From positions 1,736,001 to 1,800,000 of the forward strand of contig NZ_JAVAJF010000001.1 of the NCBI RefSeq assembly GCF_030718085.1: DNA of 64,000 bases, in the 5' to 3' direction. The notes below the pieces were generated by a model. That model saw only the letters and a program-made list of their open reading frames with translations, did not search any database and had not been told where the DNA came from. This DNA is from Marinobacter sp. MDS2 (GTDB lineage Bacteria > Pseudomonadota > Gammaproteobacteria > Pseudomonadales > Oleiphilaceae). Shown here in pieces: positions 27,525 to 34,713 of the stretch (within the stretch, counting starts at the first letter, position 1; each line of letters begins with the position of its first letter). Made by a program: the position numbers and the translations under genes.

Positions 27525-27637
27525 GGCAGGTGTGGGGACGTCCTTCCGAAACACGCACCTTCGGCACGTCCATGTGACGCTTGAGCTCCGCCATCCATGG
27601 CTCCGCACAGTTTCGGAAGGACGTCCCCAAACCTGCC
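27525..27637 (+). repeat. Dispersed hairpin repeat, copy 2
   Basis: Arms 27525-27552 and 27610-27637 pair at 27 of 28 positions (left arm begins GGCAGGTGTGGGGACG, inner end CTTCCGAAAC). The 57-nt core contains CTTCGGCACGTCCATGTGAC and CCGCCATCCATGGCTCCGCA. It is 52/57 identical to the core of copy 4 read in reverse. It lies between the LysR gene and the MFS gene, ending 32 bases before the MFS start codon. Confidence 0.85.
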
Positions 27638-27669
27638 TCGCAAACATCATCATGGGCCCCACATAAACC

Positions 27670-28887
27670 ATGCTCGCACTGACAAGTATCTGGACAACCA
27701 TTCTGCTGGCGGCTGCCGTGGCTCTGGGCCCTATGGCTACGGACATGTACCTGCCTGCACTTCCCCAGATTGGCAGTGACTTTGGCGCTGGAACCGATCA
27801 GGTACAGCTGACCCTCAGCCTGTATGTTGTCGGGTTTGCTATAGCCCAACTGATTTGCGGCCCCTTGGCTGACCGCTTCGGCCGTAAGCCGGTCATGATT
27901 GGCGGCATGGTATTGTTCGCCGTGGCCAGCATAGGCTGCGCGCTGGCCAGTAGTATAGAGTCCCTGCAGATGTTCCGCTTTTTGCAGGCCTTGGGCGGCT
28001 CTGCCGGCCCGGTGCTGGGAAGAGCCATCGTTCGTGACGTCTATCAACCGAGAGACGCCGCCAAAATCCTGGCTATGCTGGGCGGCATGATGGCGCTGGC
28101 ACCGGCAATCGCACCAACGTTTGGCGGGCTGATTGTCGCCCATATGGACTGGCACTGGATCTTTACGGTCATGGCCGGCTATGCCCTGATCATGATCGCC
28201 ATCATCGCCATCGGCATACCGGAACCACTAAGCCAGAACAACCGTCAGCCTTTCCGCCTGGGCAGCCTGTTGCGTAACTACCGCAAAGTCAGCGCCGACA
28301 TGACATTCGTAGGTTATACCCTCACCAGCGCTGCAATTTACGGCGGTATCTTCGCGTTCCTGTCCGGCTCAGCGTTCGTTCTGATTGATGTTCTGGGCGT
28401 GGCCCCGGAACATTTCGGCCTGTACACCGCAGTGACTGCCGGCGGCTACCTGCTGGGCAACATGACGTCCATCCGGCTAACCAATCAGCTCCACCCGGAC
28501 CAGGTCCTGCTCTACGGCCTGGTAACCACCGTAGCTGCGGGAATGGCCATGGCCTTACTGGCCTGGAACCAGATTTACAGCCCCTGGGCGGTCATCCTGC
28601 CCCAGACCCTGTTCATGGTTGGCACCGGCATGGTATTGCCCCAAACCATGGCCGGCGCCCTGGCCAACCACCCCACCATGGCCGGCTCCGCCTCTGCGCT
28701 TCTTGGCTTCATCCAGATGAGTGCCGCCGCCACCGCCGGTGCGCTCGTCGGCCATCTACACGATGGCACGCCACTGGTCATGGCAAGCATCATCGCCACC
28801 TGTGGCGCCCTGGGCTTACTCGGCTACCTGCTGATGGTGCAGCGTTACCCGGCACAGGGCTTTGAAACCCAGAACGCCAGCTCCTGA
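27670..28887 (+). CDS. Bcr/CflA-type MFS multidrug transporter
   Basis: A 405-residue inner-membrane proton-driven efflux protein with about 12 helices. The N-terminus PMATDMYLPALPQIGSDFG is the hallmark of the Bcr/CflA subfamily (DHA1). Motif A is GPLADRFGRKPVMIGG; the motif C region reads LGGSAGPVLGRAIVRDVY. Substrates are typically bicyclomycin, chloramphenicol or sulfonamides; the actual one is unknown. It is bracketed by repeat copies 2 and 3 in the same orientation. Confidence 0.9.
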   Translation: MLALTSIWTTILLAAAVALGPMATDMYLPALPQIGSDFGAGTDQVQLTLSLYVVGFAIAQLICGPLADRFGRKPVMIGGMVLFAVASIGCALASSIESLQMFRFLQALGGSAGPVLGRAIVRDVYQPRDAAKILAMLGGMMALAPAIAPTFGGLIVAHMDWHWIFTVMAGYALIMIAIIAIGIPEPLSQNNRQPFRLGSLLRNYRKVSADMTFVGYTLTSAAIYGGIFAFLSGSAFVLIDVLGVAPEHFGLYTAVTAGGYLLGNMTSIRLTNQLHPDQVLLYGLVTTVAAGMAMALLAWNQIYSPWAVILPQTLFMVGTGMVLPQTMAGALANHPTMAGSASALLGFIQMSAAATAGALVGHLHDGTPLVMASIIATCGALGLLGYLLMVQRYPAQGFETQNASS

Positions 28888-28920
28888 ACATTCGTAGCCT
28901 GAAGCTGTAGAGAAGGGCGC

Positions 28921-29030
28921 CAGGAGGCGGGCCAGCCGTCCAAAAACCGCTCCTAACGGCACATCCTTGTGGCGCTTCTGCTCCGCCATCCATGGCTCCG
29001 CAAATTTTTGGACGGCCGGCCCGCCTCCTG
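28921..29030 (+). repeat. Dispersed hairpin repeat, copy 3
   Basis: Arms 28921-28946 and 29005-29030 pair at 25 of 26 positions (left arm begins CAGGAGGCGGGCCAGCC, inner end GTCCAAAAA). The 58-nt core contains CGGCACATCC and CTGCTCCGCCATCCATGGCT. It begins 34 bases after the MFS stop. The outer arm bears no resemblance to the arms of copies 1, 2 or 4. Confidence 0.85.
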
Positions 29031-29142
29031 CCTCCGCCTACATTTCGCGTAGCCTCATACACTGAACGTTCATCATAGTTACATGGCTAACTTTTAACCT
29101 CTATAATGTCGGGGTTTTCACGCCGAGCCATAGCCTTTACCT

Positions 29143-31158
29143 ATGATCTTTGGCTTTTCCGTATTCAAGAATGGGCAATTAGGAATGCAATACAGAAGAG
29201 AGATTGACGGCTTACGAGCGATTGCCGTCCTGCCAGTCATACTTTTTCACGCTGGCTTCTCATGGTTCTCCGGCGGCTATGTCGGCGTTGATGTCTTTTT
29301 TGTAATTAGCGGATACCTAATTACAACCATCCTAATTGATGAACTTGACAAGGGTTCGTTTTCCATTACCCGATTTTATGAGCGGCGAGCAAAACGAATT
29401 CTACCAGCACTTTTATTCATCTCAGCCTTGTGCATTCCCTTTGCGTGGTTTTTATTGTTACCAGAACAATTCAAAGATTTTTCACAAGCTCTCATTTCTA
29501 TAGCGATATTTTCTTCAAATATCTTATTCTGGAGAAAAGAGGACTATTTTGCTCAAGATGCTGAAGAAAACCCTCTGCTACACACTTGGAGCCTCGCAGT
29601 TGAGGAGCAATTCTATATATTTTTCCCCGTGTTGCTTTTGCTACTTTGGAGATTTGGAAGAAATCCCGTTTTCCTAACTTTAGTAATTTTTTCATTTTTT
29701 AGCTTAATACTTTCAGAGTGGGCATCCAAAACCCACCCAAGTGCAAACTTTTATCTTCTCCCCACTCGGGCTTGGGAACTCGGTGCTGGTGCAATCTGCG
29801 CCTTCATTCTCAGCAAAGGAAAAAAATATGGAAACAATACTCTATCTTCTTTCGGTTTTTTACTAATCTTAATACCCGTAATAATTTACGATGAAAACAC
29901 CCCATTCCCATCCTTTTTCGCGCTCCCCCCTGTTATTGGTGCCAGCTTGATAATAATATTTGGCAACCTAGATGGAATAACAAAACGAATACTAAGCACA
30001 AGAATATTAGTTTCATTAGGGCTTATTAGCTATAGCGCCTACCTTTGGCACCAACCTATTTTTGCATTTGCTAGGGTACAAAGCTTTGAACCTTTGCCAT
30101 ATACTACAATGGCCTTATTATCTTTAGCGTCGCTAGTTCTTGCATGGCTGACTTGGAAATTTGTTGAAACACCATTTAGAAATCGAAAAACTTCATACTT
30201 TAGAACCTCAAAACAAGTGTTATTGGTTTCAGCATGTTCAATGTTGATTGTGATAGCATTTGGAAGCTACGGCTCACTAACCAATGGTGCTAGCTTTAGG
30301 TCAGTCGGTCTAGATGCACTATCCTATGAGCCGGACAATAGGGCTTTGCAAAAGCAAAGCTGGGACATTCTAAAGCAGATCACTGGAGATGAATCTTATA
30401 GTGTAGAAAATAATAAATCAGATGAAGAGTCATGGTTTTATGGAAATACAACCCAGCACAAAATTTTACTCGTCGGAAACTCACATTCTAAAGATTTGTT
30501 TAATGTCCTCTACAATAGCGAGTATGTAAGGGATCAAATCTCTATATCCAGGTATGGTGTACAGATAAGATATCTAGCAGACCCCACACACAAATTTTAT
30601 AGATCTAAAAACCTAGAAAACTCAGATATAGTGCTGATTTCATCTCGATACTCGGAAGAGGATATTGATAAATTAAAAACCGTAATCGAAAACTTAAAAC
30701 AAAAAAACAAGATAGTTGCAGTATCAAATAATATATTTGAATTTAAACAATTTAATGGATACAGAAACTTGGCTGACTATGTTTTGTGGAAGGCTGAAAG
30801 AAGCACTGACCTTGAGGATGCCCCAAGTCTTGTTACGAACAGAGTTAATGCCAAGCACTTCGAACATTACAAAATGGGAGAAAACTCCCCCCGTGCAGAG
30901 AAAGCAAACCAAAGAATAAAAGAGCTTGCTCAAGGAAATCAATTTTTAATTCTAGATCGAATGGATTATGTCTGTGATGAAAATCAGAAAAAGTGCTTTG
31001 CATTGGACGAAAATTACAATAAATTTTTCTATGATTACGGACATCACACTTTATCAGGGGCAGAATTTTTTGGGCGGCGTATCAGTAAAATTAGCTGGCT
31101 TGAACAGCTGCTCAAGCCACAAAATAACCTTGTGAGTAAAACCGAGCATTATCCATAG
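29143..31158 (+). CDS. OafA/YrhL-type O-acyltransferase with SGNH domain
   Basis: A 671-residue membrane acyltransferase. It would transfer acetyl or another acyl group to a surface polysaccharide such as O-antigen. The acyltransferase-3 domain (YRREIDGLRAIAVLPVILFHAG, GVDVFFVISGYLIT, RRAKRILPAL, HTWSLAVEEQFYIFFPV) has about ten helices. A C-terminal SGNH-like domain has GNSHSKD and the terminal YDYGHHTLSGA Asp-His pair. The gene is visibly AT-rich with A/T-ending codons, unlike every neighbour, indicating recent acquisition. The start may be ATG 29143 or ATG 29185. It lies between repeat copies 3 and 4, which are in opposite orientations. Confidence 0.9.
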   Translation: MIFGFSVFKNGQLGMQYRREIDGLRAIAVLPVILFHAGFSWFSGGYVGVDVFFVISGYLITTILIDELDKGSFSITRFYERRAKRILPALLFISALCIPFAWFLLLPEQFKDFSQALISIAIFSSNILFWRKEDYFAQDAEENPLLHTWSLAVEEQFYIFFPVLLLLLWRFGRNPVFLTLVIFSFFSLILSEWASKTHPSANFYLLPTRAWELGAGAICAFILSKGKKYGNNTLSSFGFLLILIPVIIYDENTPFPSFFALPPVIGASLIIIFGNLDGITKRILSTRILVSLGLISYSAYLWHQPIFAFARVQSFEPLPYTTMALLSLASLVLAWLTWKFVETPFRNRKTSYFRTSKQVLLVSACSMLIVIAFGSYGSLTNGASFRSVGLDALSYEPDNRALQKQSWDILKQITGDESYSVENNKSDEESWFYGNTTQHKILLVGNSHSKDLFNVLYNSEYVRDQISISRYGVQIRYLADPTHKFYRSKNLENSDIVLISSRYSEEDIDKLKTVIENLKQKNKIVAVSNNIFEFKQFNGYRNLADYVLWKAERSTDLEDAPSLVTNRVNAKHFEHYKMGENSPRAEKANQRIKELAQGNQFLILDRMDYVCDENQKKCFALDENYNKFFYDYGHHTLSGAEFFGRRISKISWLEQLLKPQNNLVSKTEHYP

Positions 31159-31250
31159 CCTCAGTTTTTCAAAAAATCTGACGTCAAAGCCCAGCTTACA
31201 AGTCAGCCCCATTGAAAAACTATTTTGATGATAGAAATGGTTCCGTTTTC

Positions 31251-31282
31251 GTGCCGTCTTCACATTTTTTAAAAGACGGCAC
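31251..31282. terminator. Hairpin downstream of the acyltransferase gene
   Basis: GTGCCGTCTT and AAGACGGCAC form a perfect 10-bp stem with a 12-base A/T-rich loop, 92 bases after the acyltransferase stop. A T-run after the stem is lacking on the plus strand. It may act as a terminator or protect the 3' end. Confidence 0.4.
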
Positions 31283-31413
31283 TCTGTCGTATCCCATACA
31301 CAACTCACGCGACTTTCAGAAAGCCCCTACATGCTGCATGGATGAAAACTCATCCAAACTAGGCTACATAGAGTAAGTACAAATTCCCGAAACCAATCAG
31401 CAAGGAGCAAACC

Positions 31414-31914
31414 ATGGCGAACAACGTAACTCTGGACGGAAACCCGATCGAACTCAGCGGTACCTTCCCAAATGCCGGTGACAACGCCGCCCCATTTACC
31501 CTGACCACCAGCGGTCTGGAAGAAGTCAAACTCGACAACTGGGCTGGCAAACGCAAAATCCTGAACATCATCCCCAGCATCGACACCGGCGTATGCGCCG
31601 CCAGTACCCGTAAATTCAACGAAAAAGCCGGCAACCTCGACAACACCGTCGTACTCGTTGTCTCTGCCGACCTGCCCTTCGCAGCATCCCGCTTCTGCGG
31701 CGCAGAAGGCCTGAACAACGTTGAAACCCTATCAACCTTCCGTAACTACAGCTTCCAGCAAGACTACGGCGTAGGCATCCAGAATGGCCCGCTGGCCGGT
31801 TTGTGCGCCCGTGCGGTGGTGGTTCTGGACGAAAATGACAAAGTTATCCACAGCGAACTGGTCAGTGAAATCAAAAACGAGCCAGATTACGAAGCAGCAC
31901 TGAAAGTTCTATAA
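31414..31914 (+). CDS. tpx: Thiol peroxidase Tpx
   Basis: A 166-residue atypical 2-Cys peroxiredoxin reducing hydrogen and alkyl peroxides with thioredoxin. The peroxidatic cysteine is in [17 protein letters not shown], the resolving cysteine in [12 protein letters not shown]; the conserved arginine is in [13 protein letters not shown]. Length and motifs match Tpx of E. coli (168). AAGGAG precedes ATG 31414. Base composition returns to the genome norm after the AT-rich acyltransferase gene. It appears to be a single-gene unit, followed by repeat copy 4. Confidence 0.94.
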   Translation: MANNVTLDGNPIELSGTFPNAGDNAAPFTLTTSGLEEVKLDNWAGKRKILNIIPSIDTGVCAASTRKFNEKAGNLDNTVVLVVSADLPFAASRFCGAEGLNNVETLSTFRNYSFQQDYGVGIQNGPLAGLCARAVVVLDENDKVIHSELVSEIKNEPDYEAALKVL

Positions 31915-31966
31915 CAACTAGAGAACACCTTAACCTCGGCACCGGAGTACCACTCCCATGCCGAGG

Positions 31967-32079
31967 CCATAGGGCGAAGACACCCCTCCAAAAATGTGCG
32001 CAGCCATGGATGGCGGAGCAGAAGCGTCACATGGACGTGCCGAAGGAGCGGTTTTTGGAGGGGGGTCTTTGCCCTATGG
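31967..32079 (-). repeat. Dispersed hairpin repeat, copy 4 (reverse orientation)
   Basis: Arms 31967-31994 and 32052-32079 pair at 26 of 28 positions (outer end CCATAGGGC/GCCCTATGG, inner end CTCCAAAAA/TTTTTGGAG). On the minus strand the 57-nt core begins CCGCTCCTTCGGCACGTCCA and contains CTGCTCCGCCATCCATGGCT. It lies in the 262-base gap between tpx and the MATE gene. The remainder of that gap shows nothing recognisable. Confidence 0.85.
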
Positions 32080-32176
32080 TCAACTCCCAAGGCCTGATAC
32101 CAGATCAGCAGATGCACCAAACCCATGACCTGTTAGAATCTGCGCCAAACACCCAACCGAAGGCCCCAAAACCAAC

Positions 32177-33505
32177 GTGCAACAAGCCCTGCAAAACGCC
32201 TCCCTAGGCCGCCAGCTCTACCACATGACCTGGCCCATGCTGTTCGGTGTCCTCTCACTGATGACATTCCAACTCACCGACAGCGCCTTCGTCGGCCAAC
32301 TCGGCCGCGATCCGCTCGCGGCACTGGGCTTCACCGTACCCATGCAACAACTCGTCAGCGGCATGTACGTCGGCCTTGGCATCGCCACCACCGCCATCAT
32401 CTCCCGCACCCTAGGACAAGGCGACAGCCAACGAGCACAACGCCTCGGCGGACTCGTCATCGCCGTCGGAGCCGGCCTCGCACTGACACTTTGCATCTCA
32501 GTATGGCTGCTACAAACCCTGATACTCGATTTACTCGGTGCCGAAGAAACCCTGCGACCCGTCATCCGCGAATACTGGGCACCCTGGCTCACCTCCGCCT
32601 GGGTCGGCGCCATGGTCTACTTCAGCTACTCCATCAGCCGCGCCAACGGCGACACCAAACTGCCCGGCTACATGATGATTGTCAGTAGCTTGCTCAACAT
32701 CGCACTGGACGCACTCTACATCTTCGTATTCGGCTGGGGCCTGCCCGGTGCCGCCTGGGCCACCATCACCGCCTTCAGCATTGGCGGTCTGGTCATGTAC
32801 CCCATGCTGCTCAAGCGCCAGTGGCTCCGGTTCGATCTGCTGCAACTGCAATTAGCCAAAGCCGCAAAACAACTGGGCGGCATCATGGCGCCCGCCATGG
32901 TCAGCCAACTCATGCCGCCACTGGCCGCCATACTGGCTACAGCACTGGTGGCCGGATTCGGCTCAGCCGCTGTTGCCGCATGGGGCCTGGGCACCCGACT
33001 GGAGTTTTTCTCCATCGTCGTCGTACTGGCACTCACCATGTCCATGCCCCCCATGGTCGGGCGCTTGCTGGGCGCGGGAGAAATCGACCAGATCCGCAAA
33101 TTGGTACGCATTGCCGTGCGCTTTATCATCGGCTGGCAGCTGTTCATCGGGCTGGTGTGGCTTGGCGCCTCAGGGGTGGTGTCCACCTTGTTCAGCTCAG
33201 ACGCCAACGTACAAGATGTACTGGTTAGCTACCTGCTGCGCGTGCCGCTCAGCTACAGCGGCCTGGGGGTGTGCATCCTGATGGTATCCATCAACAACGC
33301 TCTTGGCATGTCCATGCGCGCGCTTCTGATCTCGGTGTTACGCCTGTTTGGCTGCTACCTGCCCATGCTCTGGATCGGCTCACAAATCGGCGGGCTGCCC
33401 GGCCTGATGACCGGTGCGCTGATCGGCAACCTGCTCGCCGGGATCATGGCTTACAGCCTTTATCGTCAGGGCCAGAAAACTCTGGACCAACGCGCCCGCG
33501 ACTGA
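32177..33505 (+). CDS. MATE-family efflux transporter
   Basis: A 442-residue inner-membrane protein with about 12 helices. The N-terminal half has LYHMTWPMLFGVLSLMTFQLTDSAFVGQLGRDPLAALGF, typical of MATE exporters, and a mirrored second half begins near GGIMAPAMVSQLMPPLAAILATAL. Such proteins export cationic drugs or metabolites by Na+ or H+ antiport. The GTG start at 32177 matches where homology begins; no strong Shine-Dalgarno sequence is visible. Transcription is directed away from repeat copy 4. Confidence 0.88.
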   Translation: MQQALQNASLGRQLYHMTWPMLFGVLSLMTFQLTDSAFVGQLGRDPLAALGFTVPMQQLVSGMYVGLGIATTAIISRTLGQGDSQRAQRLGGLVIAVGAGLALTLCISVWLLQTLILDLLGAEETLRPVIREYWAPWLTSAWVGAMVYFSYSISRANGDTKLPGYMMIVSSLLNIALDALYIFVFGWGLPGAAWATITAFSIGGLVMYPMLLKRQWLRFDLLQLQLAKAAKQLGGIMAPAMVSQLMPPLAAILATALVAGFGSAAVAAWGLGTRLEFFSIVVVLALTMSMPPMVGRLLGAGEIDQIRKLVRIAVRFIIGWQLFIGLVWLGASGVVSTLFSSDANVQDVLVSYLLRVPLSYSGLGVCILMVSINNALGMSMRALLISVLRLFGCYLPMLWIGSQIGGLPGLMTGALIGNLLAGIMAYSLYRQGQKTLDQRARD

Positions 33506-33808
33506 GCTCCCGAAAGATTTTAGCGGCGGCCACAGCCCTTGTGGCTATCAGGTTACCGACAGCTCACAAAGTCGTAACAGTGAAAAATACTTATTATTTT
33601 TCAAGAAGATAAGAAAACACGACCCCGCCGATCTCGCGCCACGCTCCGTTCACCGGTTGTCAACAAAACACGCCTGTGCCAGCCTGAATACCGAGCTGTA
33701 GAGCTCAGTAACGAAGCAGCAAAGTTTTACCTCGAGGTAAAGGTTGATGGAACACCTACCCCTTTAGCTCTGAATTCATGCAATTATTTTCAAGATGAGG
33801 ATAAAGTT
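33506..33808. other. Intergenic region between MATE and csbD-like genes
   Basis: The gap of about 300 bases holds three small dyads and no gene that I can support. GCCACA/TGTGGC at about 33530 could be a weak terminator for the MATE gene. GAAAAATA-CTTAT-TATTTTTC at 33582-33602 is an A/T hairpin. TTTACCTCGAGGTAAA at 33726-33741 is a perfect 16-bp palindrome about 70 bases before the csbD-like start and is a candidate operator. Confidence 0.45.
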
Positions 33809-34000
33809 ATGAATAACGACATTCTGGAAGGCAACTGGAAACAGCTAAAAGGTAAAGTGCGCGAACAATGGGGCAAACTGACCGACGATGATGTTGACCA
33901 GATCGGCGGCAAGAAAGACAACTTCATCGGCAAGCTTCAGGAAAAATACGGCCTGAAGAAAGACGAAGCCGAAAAAGAGTGGAACAAGCTCTCCAGCTAA
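33809..34000 (+). CDS. CsbD-family stress protein
   Basis: A 63-residue, highly charged soluble protein matching the CsbD family: NNDILEGNWKQLKGKVREQWGKLTDDDVDQI, followed by GKLQEKYGLKKDEAEKEW. Family members are induced by general stress (sigma-B in Bacillus; phosphate or salt stress elsewhere) and have no established biochemical function. AGGATAAAG lies just upstream of ATG 33809. It stands alone, with a palindrome upstream that could serve regulation. Confidence 0.88.
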   Translation: MNNDILEGNWKQLKGKVREQWGKLTDDDVDQIGGKKDNFIGKLQEKYGLKKDEAEKEWNKLSS

Positions 34001-34072
34001 TTATTTGTTCACACGGCTGACCCCATACCGATGGTGCACCCTGCACCATCGGTTGATTTATCATCTAACCCT

Positions 34073-34498
34073 TTACTCAAACCGCGCGCGAAAACTCTCC
34101 GGCACCGGCGTAACTTCACGGGTGTTGTAGTTAAAGAACACAAAGCCGTATTTCGCCAACGCAACCGGCTGACCGCTGTCGGCTTTGGTCACCCGGAACA
34201 CGAAATCGCCACCGTATTTATTGAAATCCATCAGCCCCACTTCAAACCGCAGCATGTCCGGGTAAAACGATTCGCCCTGATACATGGTGGCGAGGTCGGT
34301 AACAATAATGCCATTACCGCTCGGATCGGCCTCTTTAATGCCGTTTGCCACCAGAAACTGCGCCCGGGCCTCCGAGAGCATGGAAATCAGCGCATCGTTG
34401 CCTAAATGGTTGGCGCCGTTAATATCGCTGATTCTAACGGGTAGAAGAGTTTCGAAGCTGAAGGCGTCGTCCGGGAATTCCAGTTTGATTCTTGCCAC
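34073..34498 (-). CDS. Hotdog-fold acyl-CoA thioesterase
   Basis: A 141-residue 4-hydroxybenzoyl-CoA thioesterase-like protein. The helix motif VRISDINGANHLGNDALISMLSEAR corresponds to the catalytic hotdog helix with a conserved Asp and Asn-His. MYQGESFYPDMLRFEV and FVFFNYNTREVTPVPESFR are typical of the YbgC/FcbC branch. It would hydrolyse acyl-CoA thioesters in the cytoplasm. It is divergent from the NUDIX-MBL gene, which may also act on CoA-related compounds, with a repeat remnant between. Confidence 0.83.
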   Translation of the reverse strand: MARIKLEFPDDAFSFETLLPVRISDINGANHLGNDALISMLSEARAQFLVANGIKEADPSGNGIIVTDLATMYQGESFYPDMLRFEVGLMDFNKYGGDFVFRVTKADSGQPVALAKYGFVFFNYNTREVTPVPESFRARFE

Positions 34499-34616
34499 GG
34501 TGGTGTCCTGTTTTACGATCGTTTTAACGTGTGAGCATCATACCCTTGCGCTTGTGACTTCTCATCTTACGTCGGTATCAGGTATCTTGAGTCATGCTCC
34601 TGCGCTTTAAACTTGG

Positions 34617-34670
34617 GAGCGGGCAATGATTGGGGGTGGGCTTTCCAAAAACCGCTCCCAATCATCGCTC
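34617..34670 (+). repeat. Remnant of the dispersed hairpin repeat
   Basis: The segment CTTTCCAAAAACCGCTCCC (34641-34659) matches the inner left arm plus core start of copies 1, 3 and 4, but the rest of the core and the matching right arm are absent. It is instead nested in a different hairpin, ATGATTGGG/CCCAATCAT, whose outer ends GAGCG/CGCTC pair across a four-base bulge. It may be a decayed or rearranged fifth copy. Confidence 0.55.
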
Positions 34671-34713
34671 GAGCATTCGAGGCGCATCTGGAATAACAAA
34701 ACAAGAGTGATCT

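Noticed and set aside
31887..32126. Short open frames on the repeat copies that translate to similar peptides (HVHVTL and RHPWLRT stretches in copies 2 and 4)
   Set aside because: The similarity comes from the conserved core itself; the frames extend into unrelated arms, lack ribosome binding sites and are not the same length.
33750..33780. Sigma-E/AlgU-type promoter before the CsbD-like gene (GGAACA ... TCTGA)
   Set aside because: The spacing between the two elements is about 13 bases, where 16-17 is needed.
18180..34700. Integron or attC-like cassette array
   Set aside because: No integrase and no conserved GTTRRRY/RYYYAAC ends; conservation is in the core and not at the outer ends, the reverse of attC.
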